From UBA9414 sp958446945 (GTDB taxonomy: Bacteria > Bacillota > Clostridia > Lachnospirales > Lachnospiraceae), in NCBI GenBank assembly GCA_958446945.1, contig CAUCYJ010000008.1:1-32540 (forward strand): a stretch of 32,540 nt of DNA, in the 5' to 3' direction. Shown here one piece after another: positions 7,499 through 16,028 of the stretch. Each line of letters opens with the position of its first letter. The stretch's first letter is position 1. The position numbers and the translations under genes were made by a program. The notes under the pieces are model-generated. The model was given only the letters and a program-made list of their open reading frames with translations. It did not search any database and had not been told where the DNA came from.

Positions 7499-9895
7499 AT
7501 GGAGTACTATGCAAAGTCAAAAAAAGTACAATTCACTTCGGAGCGGATCAATGAAATAAAGAAAAATATGAAGAATATTGAGGAATGTTTGAAAGAGAAT
7601 CTTACCGAAACAGATGTTGAGATATTGAATAGTAGTATTACCGATATAGCCGAAAAAACTGAAGAAAAGCAGAAAACATTGAAAGAACATCATAAGGACA
7701 TAGTAACATGTGCTGAGATGTTTTTTTTAGAATATGGGGAATATTTTACTGAAAAAGAAAAAAAACTGGTGGTTGAGGCATGCAGGATTCATGATCTGGG
7801 AAAGGTTAATCTTGTTTTTCAGGCAATGATATGTCCGAAATTAGCTGAAAAATTTCATATAGATGTAAGAAAAACTTCGCAGATTCCACATGGCTTTTTA
7901 AGTGCTGTTACTATTTCTTTAGATGAATTTGATGATTTGTCGGAATTGTTTTCGGATAAAGATTTTGGACCATTTATTACAGCGGTTTATTATCATCATG
8001 ACAGGGAGGATCATTATAACAGTCCGGCAATTAGAAAATATGCTGAAAAGTATTATATGAAACAGATTGAAGAATATCTGAATAGAAAAATCAGAAAATT
8101 AAATTGCAGTAATTTAGATGATTTACTGTTTCGTAACAATGTATATACTGGAAAATATATACCAGATTCAAATGCCTGGAAAGAATATTTATTGATAAAA
8201 GGCTTGCTTAATAAATTTGATTATACAGTCAGTGCAGGATATGAAAATGCAGAAAGCGCCATTGATCTTCATGAAAAAAAATTGGTAAAGAATATAGAAA
8301 AATTTCTAAACGGAAAAGAATTAAGGCCGGCGCAAAAATTTATGAAGATGAATAGAGATAAAAATCTGATTGTTATAGCACCTACAGGATCTGGAAAAAC
8401 AGAAGCATCGCTATTATGGATGAATGGTGAAAAAAGTTTTTATACATTACCGTTGAAGGTATCTTCTAATGCGATATATTTACGTATAAAGGAAAATTAT
8501 GAATATAAAGACGTTGCATTGTTACATTCTGATGCTATGGCGGTGTATTTAAGAGAGTATAATGGTAATGAAGATATTGGAGAGAAATATGAAAGGTCAA
8601 AAATGTTGTCACAACCATTGACTGTCTGTACAGTTGACCAACTGTTTAGATTTGTATACAGAGCATTAGGAACAGAGATATTTGCAGCTACATTGAAATA
8701 TTCAAAGTTGGTTCTGGATGAGATTCAGGCATATGAACCACGTGTAATTGCAACTATTATATATGGATTAAAAATGATACAGGAAATGGGTGGCAAATTT
8801 GCAATTATTACAGCAACTTTTCCACCTGTACTTAAATATTTTATGGAACAATATGGTTTGGTTGAGGGAAAACAATACATATTCAAAGATTTCACCGGAA
8901 AAGAATATCAGGTGGAGAAATATCCAAGACATAAAGTTGAAATCAGACATTCGGAAATGAATTTAGATGAAATCAGGCTGCGAGGAAAAAATAGAAAAGT
9001 GTTAGTTATCTGTAATACTGTTTCTAAAGCTCAGAAGCTTTATAAGAAATTAGAGGGAGAAAATGTATGGCTTTTACATTCAAAATATATTAGAAGAGAC
9101 AGAGCATTTCTGGAAAGGAAAATTATGGGATTTTCGGAGTCAGGTGAATCTGGAATATGGATTACAACTCAAATAGTTGAGGCTAGTTTAGATATAGATT
9201 TTGATATTTTGTATACAGAAATGTGTACGGCAGATAGTCTTTTACAGAGAATGGGAAGATGTAATCGTAAAGGTCGTTATTGTCCGAATGAGGCGAACAT
9301 TGTTGTATTTGATAATAGAAATGGAGTCAGTGAAGGAAAAAGACGGAGTGTTTATGAAGACAAATTATATGACAGGTCTTTGGAATTACTGAGCAAATAC
9401 GAACACATATTATTTTCTGAAGATAAAAAAACTGCATACATGAATGAGGTTTATAGTGTAGATGGTGTGAAAGAAACCATATACTTTGAAAACATTCAAA
9501 AAGATTTAAAATTATTCTCTGAAATTCATCCAACGGAGTATTCTGCTGATGAGGCTGAAGTTCGGGATATCAGAAGTGTAACTATTGTTCCGGAAAATGT
9601 TTATGTTGAAAACCAGAATTTATTCGAATACGGAGTAGAGTTTTTGAAGAAACCTAATATGAGCAGGGAAGCCAGAAGCCTGATAAAATCAAAATTGGAA
9701 AATCTTACATTAAGTTTAAATCTCTATCAAAAATTTCCGGCAGAAGTGGACAGAACTACAATTGGGGTAAGCGAAAACAGAAAAATTACAGATATTCACA
9801 GAGCACAGTATAATTATGAATTTGACATTGAAAGCGGGAAAGGACGTGGAATATTGTTTGATGAACAATTAGAATTGGATGGAATATTTGTGTAA
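7499..9895 (+). CDS. cas3: Cas3 nuclease-helicase
   Basis: Degrades target DNA after Cascade binding. It has 798 residues in the standard order HD nuclease then SF2 helicase. HD domain: RIHDLGK (H98, D99), H131 and YYHHDRED (H166-D168). Helicase: APTGSGKT Walker A (294-301), DEIQ Walker B (407-410), TATFPP motif III (438-443), and the later TQIVEASLDIDFD and QRMGRCNRKGR motifs V and VI. All key residues look intact. The start ATG 7499 has AAAGGA eight bases upstream; an in-frame TTG at 7436 would add 21 residues translated from the hairpin region and is unlikely. cas4 follows after 15 bp. Confidence 0.95.
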   Translation: MEYYAKSKKVQFTSERINEIKKNMKNIEECLKENLTETDVEILNSSITDIAEKTEEKQKTLKEHHKDIVTCAEMFFLEYGEYFTEKEKKLVVEACRIHDLGKVNLVFQAMICPKLAEKFHIDVRKTSQIPHGFLSAVTISLDEFDDLSELFSDKDFGPFITAVYYHHDREDHYNSPAIRKYAEKYYMKQIEEYLNRKIRKLNCSNLDDLLFRNNVYTGKYIPDSNAWKEYLLIKGLLNKFDYTVSAGYENAESAIDLHEKKLVKNIEKFLNGKELRPAQKFMKMNRDKNLIVIAPTGSGKTEASLLWMNGEKSFYTLPLKVSSNAIYLRIKENYEYKDVALLHSDAMAVYLREYNGNEDIGEKYERSKMLSQPLTVCTVDQLFRFVYRALGTEIFAATLKYSKLVLDEIQAYEPRVIATIIYGLKMIQEMGGKFAIITATFPPVLKYFMEQYGLVEGKQYIFKDFTGKEYQVEKYPRHKVEIRHSEMNLDEIRLRGKNRKVLVICNTVSKAQKLYKKLEGENVWLLHSKYIRRDRAFLERKIMGFSESGESGIWITTQIVEASLDIDFDILYTEMCTADSLLQRMGRCNRKGRYCPNEANIVVFDNRNGVSEGKRRSVYEDKLYDRSLELLSKYEHILFSEDKKTAYMNEVYSVDGVKETIYFENIQKDLKLFSEIHPTEYSADEAEVRDIRSVTIVPENVYVENQNLFEYGVEFLKKPNMSREARSLIKSKLENLTLSLNLYQKFPAEVDRTTIGVSENRKITDIHRAQYNYEFDIESGKGRGILFDEQLELDGIFV

Positions 9896-9910
9896 ATATG
9901 GAGCGTGGAT

Positions 9911-10405
9911 ATGGAAAATCGGATAACAGGAGTGATGATTTACTATTATTTTGTATGCAGACGAAAACTCTGGTATTTTTGTCATGAAATCCGAATGGAA
10001 GCAGAAAATGAGGATGTCATATTAGGAAAAATACTTGATGAAAGCAGTTACAGTAAAAATGAGAAGCATATAAATATTGATAACATTATTAACATTGATT
10101 TTATAAGTGAACATAAAGAATTGCATGAAGTGAAGAAAAGCAAAGCAGTAGAGGACGCTGGAATATGGCAGGTTAAGTACTATCTATATTATTTATGGAA
10201 ACGTGGAGTCAAAGGGATTAAAGGAAAGGTTGACTATCCGCTGTTAAAAAAGTCGGTGATAGTTGAGCTATCAGAAAATGATATAAAAACGCTGGAGAAG
10301 ATTATTGGTGAAATTACAGAGATAGAGTGCATGGATACGCCACCGATGATTGTAAACTCTAAATTATGTAAAAAATGTGCTTATTATGATTTGTGTTTTA
10401 TATAA
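9911..10405 (+). CDS. cas4: Cas4 RecB-like exonuclease, adaptation factor
   Basis: Iron-sulfur nuclease that trims prespacers and selects PAM and orientation together with Cas1-Cas2. It has 164 residues. The four cluster cysteines are visible: C16 (FVCRRKLW) and the C-terminal trio C153, C156, C162 (KLCKKCAYYDLC). The RecB-type motif is EVKKSK (73-78), followed by QVKYYLYYL. The start ATG 9911 is preceded by GGAG at seven bases; GTG 9905 is an in-frame alternative two codons longer. It lies between cas3 and cas1, as usual for subtype I-B. Confidence 0.9.
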   Translation: MENRITGVMIYYYFVCRRKLWYFCHEIRMEAENEDVILGKILDESSYSKNEKHINIDNIINIDFISEHKELHEVKKSKAVEDAGIWQVKYYLYYLWKRGVKGIKGKVDYPLLKKSVIVELSENDIKTLEKIIGEITEIECMDTPPMIVNSKLCKKCAYYDLCFI

Positions 10406-10433
10406 ACATTCAATTTATAATTAGGAGAAGGTT

Positions 10434-11427
10434 ATGAAGCAAAGCTTTTATGTTTATAATAATGGGGATTTGAAACGTAAAGATAATACATTGCAATTTA
10501 CAACCTATGAAGGTGAAAAGCGAGATATTCCAATAGAGCGAATATCAGATATTTATGTGATGTCAGAAATGTCTTTTAATACAGCATTTATCAATTACAT
10601 TTCTCAGTATGGGATACCAGTTCATTTCTTTAATTACTATAATTTTTATACTGGAAGTTATTATCCGAGAGAAAGCCTGTTGGCAGGACAGCTATTGGTA
10701 AAACAGGTGGAAAACTATACGGACTATGAGAAAAGAATGATACTTGCAAAAAAAATTTATAGAAGCTGCGGCAGATAATATTTACAGGAATTTGAGATAT
10801 TATAATGGAAGAGGAAAGGATGTAGCGGAATATCTTAGAGATGTGGATTCATTGCGGAAGCAGATTGGAAAAACAAAAACAATAGAAGAATTAATGGGGT
10901 TTGAAGGAAATATCCGAAGAAGGTATTATGCAGCGTGGAATGTAATCGTAAATCAGGAAATAAAATTTGAAAAAAGAGTTATGCATCCACCAGATAATAT
11001 GATTAATTCGTTGATTTCATTTGTGAATACATTGATTTATACAAAAGTGCTTAGTGAAATTTATCATACGCAGTTAAATCCGACAATCAGTTATTTACAT
11101 GAGCCTGGGGTAAGACGATTTTCTTTGAGCTTGGACATTGCAGAAGTGTTTAAACCACTGATCGGAGACAGATTGATTTTTTCACTGTTAAATCGAAAGC
11201 AGATTACGGAAGATAGCTTTACGAAGGAATTAAATTTTTTACATTTGAAAAAAGATGCGTCTAAACTGATTGTCTCAGAACTCGAAAAAAGGTTGAAACA
11301 ATCAGTGATGCATAAAGACTTAGGCAGACAGGTATCTTATCAGTATTTATTAAGATTGGAATCATATAAACTGATAAAACATCTGATTGGCGAAAAAGAA
11401 TATGAGGGATTCAGAATATGGTGGTGA
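10434..11427 (+). pseudogene. cas1: cas1 integrase, interrupted by a +1 base in an A8 run
   Basis: Integrase that inserts new spacers. Two frames split what would be one Cas1. From ATG 10434 the frame ends at 10778 after ILAKK plus nine foreign residues. The second frame, open from about 10744, continues FIEAAADNIYRNLRYYNGRGKD to 11427. The switch lies at the run of eight A at 10748-10755: with seven A the reading is LAKKFIEAAADN and gives a 330-residue protein of normal Cas1 length. Catalytic residues sit in the second part: Glu in MGFEGN (157 in the repaired protein), His in YLHEPG (222), acidic residues in LDIAEVF (234-237). Everything outside the A-run looks intact. Causes could be a sequencing or assembly error, a recent mutation, or slippage in the A-run. 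A -1 ribosomal shift would hit a stop at once and does not restore the frame. Confidence 0.88.
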
Positions 11428-11430
11428 GTT

Positions 11431-11709
11431 ATGTATATAGTATTAGTTTATGATGTAAGTCAGGAAGAAAACGGTGCAAGACGCTGGTCAAGAATTTTTA
11501 AAATATGTAAAAAATATCTGACGCACATCCAAAATTCTGTATTTGAAGGTGAATTGTCAAAAGGACAGCTGGCACAGCTGCAAAAAGAATTAAAAGAGTA
11601 TATTGATAAAGAATTAGATTCTGTAATTATTTTTAAATCTCGGCAGGAAAAATGGTTGGATAAAGAATTTTGGGGTAGGAAGGATGATTTAACGAGTTTC
11701 ATATTATGA
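11431..11709 (+). CDS. cas2: Cas2, structural partner of Cas1
   Basis: Forms the core dimer of the Cas1-Cas2 integration complex. It has 92 residues with the N-terminal strand MYIVLVYDVS carrying the conserved Asp8, RRWSRIFKICKKYL, the second strand NSVFEGELS, and SVIIFKSRQEKW near the C-terminus, all typical. It starts 3 bp after the cas1 stop, so expression probably depends on upstream translation, which the cas1 frameshift may disturb. The leader begins immediately after its stop. Confidence 0.94.
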   Translation: MYIVLVYDVSQEENGARRWSRIFKICKKYLTHIQNSVFEGELSKGQLAQLQKELKEYIDKELDSVIIFKSRQEKWLDKEFWGRKDDLTSFIL

Positions 11710-11886
11710 TTGTCGACGTCAGATAGAGTAAAAACTTCAGGAGGTCGACAATGCTTGAGATATCAGGAAAATTTCAAAAATGAGAGCTGTCCAGAAAGAT
11801 AAAAATAAGTATAAAAATAATGAAGTGACAAGATTGACAGAAAGTGGTAAGATTATATCTGTATTGTAAGGATGAATAGACGACGG
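11710..11886 (+). promoter_or_regulatory. CRISPR leader
   Basis: A 177-bp AT-rich stretch between cas2 and the first repeat. It contains an inverted pair TGTCGAC (11711-11717) and GTCGACA (11744-11750), AGGAGG at 11739-11744, and a consensus -35 TTGACA at 11834-11839 with only weak -10 candidates about 16 bp further on (TATCTG). It is leader by position: repeats beside it are perfect, while those at the far end are degenerate. A 10-codon frame at 11751-11783 follows the AGGAGG but is probably incidental. Confidence 0.75.
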
Positions 11887-12897
11887 GTATTAATAGAAAC
11901 ATCGTGGAATGTAAAGCCTTGAGAATTCTGCTCGGGATATCTTTAAGTGTTGTATTAATAGAAACATCGTGGAATGTAAAGGAAGAAACTTATTACTGTG
12001 ATTGCGATGGAAAAGGGTATTAATAGAAACATCGTGGAATGTAAAGATTAATGGCAAGACCAAAGCTGCCATTACAATTCGTATTAATAGAAACATCGTG
12101 GAATGTAAAGAATGATATTACAAAGGTCATTGAAGTTATGAAGGAGTATTAATAGAAACATCGTGGAATGTAAAGTACGATATCTGGATAGAGAAAGGGT
12201 ATGTGCGGACCGTATTAATAGAAACATCGTGGAATGTAAAGCAATCCCCCTATGTCACAGACAGATACCAGGCATAGTATTAATAGAAACATCGTGGAAT
12301 GTAAAGCTGGGAACTTCCACTCATAAAACTGCTCGTATACCGTATTAATAGAAACATCGTGGAATGTAAAGGCCGGAGTAACACATAATAAGAATGAGCT
12401 GCACTTCGTATTAATAGAAACATCGTGGAATGTAAAGTTGTGGAACTTCTTCGCAGGTTTTGTTTTGCGTATCGTATTAATAGAAACATCGTGGAATGTA
12501 AAGGAAGAAAGACCGGTTCTGCGACAATCACTGCTACATAGTATTAATAGAAACATCGTGGAATGTAAAGGGAGATGAGATTACGAGTTCAATGGATACC
12601 TTGAAGTATTAATAGAAACATCGTGGAATGTAAAGTTATATACAACATTTTATATTGTTTCAATACATCGTATTAATAGAAACATCGTGGAATGTAAAGT
12701 TCTGAAAGTCTACACCACTTACATCCGGATTTTCCGTATTAATAGAAACATTGTGGAATGTAAAGCTCATAAACAGTACTTCACAGTCTATTTCTGTATC
12801 GTAATAATAGAAACATTGTGGAATGTAAAGTATGTAAAATAATAAGAAGAATTCACTTCTGGATTTTGTATTAATAGAAACATTATGGAATGTAAAG
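11887..12897 (+). CRISPR. Type I-B CRISPR array, 16 repeats and 15 spacers
   Basis: 30-bp repeat beginning GTATTAATAG and ending GAATGTAAAG. Repeats start at 11887, 11952, 12017, 12081, 12146, 12212, 12277, 12342, 12408, 12474, 12541, 12606, 12670, 12736, 12801 and 12868. Spacers are 34-37 bp (15 of them, mostly 35-36). The first 13 repeats are identical. Repeat 14 has C17T, repeat 15 has C17T and T4A, repeat 16 has C17T and G18A, which marks the right end as old and fixes transcription as left to right. The crRNA 5' handle would be the last 8 bases, AUGUAAAG. No spacer visibly matches DNA in this window. Spacers differ from one another, so no duplications are seen. Confidence 0.98.
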
Positions 12898-12985
12898 AAA
12901 TTTTGATAGACGAATTCAATAACAATATGTTACACTTTATGAAAGTTAGAGTTTAATATATCAAATATAAAGGGAAGTGTGTCTA

Positions 12986-14674
12986 TTGAAACAAATTAAA
13001 AAGAAACTTCCAATAGGAATAGAAAATTTCGCAAAGCTTCAGGCGGAAGATTTTTACTATGTAGATAAAACGATGCTTATCAAAGAACTTCTGGATAATT
13101 GGGCGGAGGTGAATCTGTTTACACGTCCGAGAAGATTTGGTAAAACATTGAATATGAATATGCTGAAAGCATTCTTTGAATTAAACGGTGATAAGAACTG
13201 CTTTAAAGGAACAAGAATTTCCAGAGAAGTTTATCTTTGCGAACAATACATGGGAAAGTTCCCTGTGATTTTTATTTCCCTGAAGAGTATCAGCGCGCAA
13301 ACTTATGAAAAAGCCTGTGATATGGCAATACAGATTGTAAATGGTGAGGCGCGTAGATTCCAGTATTTATTGGACAGTGAACGTTTGACGGAATATGATA
13401 AGGATGCGTTCAAATCATTGCTTCTGCCGGATATGAAGGAATCTGTTCTGTGCAGCAGTCTGAGGATTCTGTCAGAACTTCTGGAGAAACATCATGGTCA
13501 GAAAGTTATCTTATTGATTGATGAATATGATGTGCCTCTGGCGAAAGCATTTGAATTGGGATATTACAATTCAATGACTCTGCTGATCCGTAACTTGTTT
13601 GAAAATGCATTAAAAACAAATGACAGTCTGAAGTTTGCTGTGCTTACAGGCTGCATGCGTATCTCAAAGGAGAGTATTTTTACAGGATTAAATAATCTGA
13701 AAGTTTTGTCAGTGGCAGATGTACAGTTTGATGAATATTTTGGATTTACGGACAGTGATGTAAAGAATATATTGGAATATTATGAACTTTCTGAGCATTA
13801 TGATGAAATAAAAATGTGGTATGACGGATATCGGTTTGGAAATGTAGAGGTTTACTGTCCCTGGGATGTGATAAATTATTGTGATGAATTGCGTATAAAC
13901 AATATGGCGCAGCCACAGAATTACTGGTCTAATACTAGCAGTAATGAAGCGGTGAAACGCTTTATTCAGGAGACTGATAAGGGAACGGTCAGAAAGGAAA
14001 TTGAGAAACTGATAGCAGGAGAAACAATTGTAAAGGAGATTCATCAGGAACTGACATATCAGGATATGTATGCTTCGATTGAAAACCTGTGGAGTGTTCT
14101 TTTTACTACGGGATATCTCACACAGACCGGAAGAAAAGATGCAAATACGTTCATGCTTACCATTCCTAATATGGAAATACGTAATATTTTTCTGACACAG
14201 ATTATGGAATATTTTAAGAAAACTGTTTCTGAGAATGGAGAAGCACTTGAAAAATTCTGTAATGCACTAAAAAATGGAAATTCCGAAGTGGTGGAACAAA
14301 GTTTGAACAATTATCTGAAAAGGACCATCAGTATTCGGGATACCTTTGTAAAAAAACAGATGAAAGAGAATTTTTATCATGGGATTTTACTTGGAATTCT
14401 TGGATTTCAGCAGAACTGGAGTGTGTCATCAAATAAAGAATCGGGTGATGGATACAGTGATATTTTGATAGAAACAGAAGATCAGGAAACTGGAATTATT
14501 ATAGAAATAAAATATGCCGAAACAGGGAATCTGGAAGCTGTCAGTGAAGACGCATTAAAACAGATAGAAGACAGACGATACGAGGAGCAACTGCTGGAAG
14601 AGGGAGTAGAGCATATTTTGAAGTACGGTATTGCATTTTACAAAAAGAAATGCAAAGTAATAGTAGTCAAATAA
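12986..14674 (+). CDS. AAA-ATPase with C-terminal PD-(D/E)XK nuclease-like domain
   Basis: A 562-residue member of a family widespread and often multicopy in gut Clostridia and Bacteroidetes, of unproven function (mobile-element, toxin or defence roles have been suggested). The N-terminus KKLPIGIENFAKLQAEDFYYVDKT and the P-loop RPRRFGKT (47-54) are diagnostic; Walker B is LLIDEYD (176-182). The C-terminal part shows the nuclease signature GYSDILIE (D492) with EIKYAE (E507, K509), so the catalytic set looks complete. TTG 12986 is chosen as start because AGGGAAG lies eight bases upstream; GTG 12977 overlaps that site. It lies 88 bp after the last repeat and ends at a terminator. Whether it works with the CRISPR system is unknown; the position may be chance. 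Confidence 0.85.
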   Translation: MKQIKKKLPIGIENFAKLQAEDFYYVDKTMLIKELLDNWAEVNLFTRPRRFGKTLNMNMLKAFFELNGDKNCFKGTRISREVYLCEQYMGKFPVIFISLKSISAQTYEKACDMAIQIVNGEARRFQYLLDSERLTEYDKDAFKSLLLPDMKESVLCSSLRILSELLEKHHGQKVILLIDEYDVPLAKAFELGYYNSMTLLIRNLFENALKTNDSLKFAVLTGCMRISKESIFTGLNNLKVLSVADVQFDEYFGFTDSDVKNILEYYELSEHYDEIKMWYDGYRFGNVEVYCPWDVINYCDELRINNMAQPQNYWSNTSSNEAVKRFIQETDKGTVRKEIEKLIAGETIVKEIHQELTYQDMYASIENLWSVLFTTGYLTQTGRKDANTFMLTIPNMEIRNIFLTQIMEYFKKTVSENGEALEKFCNALKNGNSEVVEQSLNNYLKRTISIRDTFVKKQMKENFYHGILLGILGFQQNWSVSSNKESGDGYSDILIETEDQETGIIIEIKYAETGNLEAVSEDALKQIEDRRYEEQLLEEGVEHILKYGIAFYKKKCKVIVVK

Positions 14675-14678
14675 AGGA

Positions 14679-14727
14679 ATTCCAGAGCATCCTCCTGACA
14701 AGAGGTATACTCTGGAATCATGTTTTT
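14679..14727 (+). terminator. Terminator after the ATPase gene
   Basis: ATTCCAGAG (14679-14687) pairs with CTCTGGAAT (14710-14718), with an inner CCTC/GAGG stem, followed by TGTTTTT. It lies between convergent genes and could also act weakly for the LysR gene on the other strand. Confidence 0.8.
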
Positions 14728-14780
14728 GAAGGCTTGATTTATATAAGATTATTCCATCTCGTACAAAGAGGAGAATATTT

Positions 14781-15731
14781 TTAATGATCTTCCATGGATG
14801 TGCCAAGAATTTCCAGAGTATCAATATCCTTTGAGAGATATTCCAGGTATAACTGACCAAGACTACTTAAAGGTATTTGAGCAATAGTCAGGTAACCAAT
14901 ATGAAGCAGTCCGATATCATTTTCCAGAGACTTTGCGATAATATTTCCCATCCCCTTATGAAATGCATCTGCGTTACTGTTAGGAAGATCCGGACCAATA
15001 CTGAAACAGTCTGTTTTTCGAACAAGAGCAATCTTTGTGCAGCGGTCACTGACATGGACATTTTTATTTAAAAGCTTGTAAAACAGCGGTTCTTCTGAAA
15101 AATGGGAAGTTTCCAATTCCTGGTCGTAAGTGACGAAAGGATATTTTTCCAGATCCTTTATAGAAAGGACAGGAAGAGAAGCCAGAGGATGACCAAAACG
15201 GAGAAACACATAATTTTTGACACTTTTGATTTCATGAAATTCAATATCATAAGAAGAAAATAAAGTCTGCATACTGCGCATATGAGGTTCGTGGATTGCT
15301 ACAACTCCCAGTTCACTTTTTCTTCCGGATACGTCATGGATAACAGAATTAGTGTCGCATTCACGGATTGCAATATCATAGGTTGGAGAGTTAATTTCGG
15401 TTAAAAAGCTAGTAAAGGCCCGCACTGCAAATGGAAGATGCTGACAGGATACTGAAAAACGCATAGGCAGTGATTTCCTGGCATGGTAGCGCTGCTCAAG
15501 ATACTGAGACTGTTCTACAATTTCTTTGGCATATTTAATAAAGTCTTCTCCATCGTAGGTAAGGGAAACGCCACGATTTGTCCGTTTAAAAATAGTAATC
15601 CCCAGATCAGATTCCAGCTCTTTTACAGCAGCAGAAAGTGTAGACTGAGAAACAAAAAGATTTTTTGCTGCTTTAGAAAATGAATGACTGTTGGAAATTT
15701 CCAGCATATATTTCAGATTTTGTAATGTCAT
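14781..15731 (-). CDS. LysR-family transcriptional regulator, divergent from the B12-riboswitch operon
   Basis: A 316-residue LysR-type regulator. The N-terminal winged helix-turn-helix is clear: LQNLKYMLEISNSHSFSKAAKNLFVSQSTLSAAVKELESDLGITIFKRTNRGVSLT (about 3-60). A periplasmic-binding-protein-like effector domain follows (about 90-295). The start at 15731 has AAGGAAG about ten bases upstream, and a good promoter lies at 15758-15786. It is transcribed away from the cobalamin-riboswitch operon with a shared 383-bp gap, so regulation of that operon, itself, or both is likely by the usual LysR arrangement. The effector is unknown; a transported chelate or tetrapyrrole would be a natural guess but is only inference. 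Confidence 0.92.
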   Translation of the reverse strand: MTLQNLKYMLEISNSHSFSKAAKNLFVSQSTLSAAVKELESDLGITIFKRTNRGVSLTYDGEDFIKYAKEIVEQSQYLEQRYHARKSLPMRFSVSCQHLPFAVRAFTSFLTEINSPTYDIAIRECDTNSVIHDVSGRKSELGVVAIHEPHMRSMQTLFSSYDIEFHEIKSVKNYVFLRFGHPLASLPVLSIKDLEKYPFVTYDQELETSHFSEEPLFYKLLNKNVHVSDRCTKIALVRKTDCFSIGPDLPNSNADAFHKGMGNIIAKSLENDIGLLHIGYLTIAQIPLSSLGQLYLEYLSKDIDTLEILGTSMEDH

Positions 15732-15757
15732 AGATAAAAACTTCCTTTCTGTGAATT

Positions 15758-15786
15758 ATGCTATCAGAAAAATTGATTGCTGGCAA
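15758..15786 (-). promoter_or_regulatory. Promoter of the LysR gene
   Basis: Read on the minus strand: TTGCCA (15786-15781), 17 bp, TAGCAT (15763-15758), about 27 bp upstream of the start codon. It lies back to back with the riboswitch-operon promoter, 35 bp apart. Confidence 0.6.
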
Positions 15787-15808
15787 TAGAAATTATATAA
15801 ATTAAAGT

Positions 15809-15822
15809 AAGAAATGTTTCTT
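15809..15822. promoter_or_regulatory. Candidate regulator-binding inverted repeat
   Basis: AAGAAA TG TTTCTT (15809-15822) is a 6+2+6 inverted repeat between the two divergent promoters. It overlaps the first two bases of the operon -35 (15821-15826). Its position suits a LysR or other regulator controlling both directions. The sequence is AT-rich, so chance is possible. Confidence 0.4.
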
Positions 15823-15849
15823 GTAATCGATTAATCTGCATGATATAGT
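15821..15849 (+). promoter_or_regulatory. Promoter of the cobalamin-riboswitch operon
   Basis: TTGTAA (15821-15826), 17 bp, TATAGT (15844-15849). The expected transcription start near 15856 falls just before the riboswitch, as it should. Confidence 0.7.
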
Positions 15850-15865
15850 AGAACAGACAATTAAA

Positions 15866-16020
15866 GCAGAATATTTTATGGAATCCGGTCAAATGCCGGA
15901 GCGGTGCCGCCACTGTAGGATGGAGCATTCATAAGAATACACTGGAATTTCCGGGAAGTATATGAATGTGAAGAAGTCAAGCCAGGATACTTGGATATTT
16001 TGCCGGAACCCCGATTTAAC
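15866..16020 (+). ncRNA. Cobalamin riboswitch
   Basis: The conserved core is readable in order: GGAATCCGGTCAAATGCCGG, then GAGCGGTGCCGCCACTGTA (15899-15917), CCGGGAAG (about 15951-15958), and the B12-box region GAAGTCAAGCCAGGATAC (about 15973-15990). This is the class seen upstream of btu/cob and corrinoid-transport genes. It precedes a terminator and then the binding-protein gene, so the operon should be turned down when cobalamin is plentiful. Exact 5' and 3' limits are approximate, and the subclass (AdoCbl or MeCbl/HyCbl) was not decided. Confidence 0.93.
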
Positions 16021-16028
16021 GAGTCATT

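Noticed and set aside
10738..10780. Programmed -1 ribosomal frameshift on the A-run of cas1
   Set aside because: A -1 shift gives AAT TTA TAG, an immediate stop. Only +1, -2 or loss of one A restores Cas1.
12215..12556. Minus-strand frames across the CRISPR array with repeated peptides such as TFHDVSINT
   Set aside because: They are translations of the repeats, not genes.
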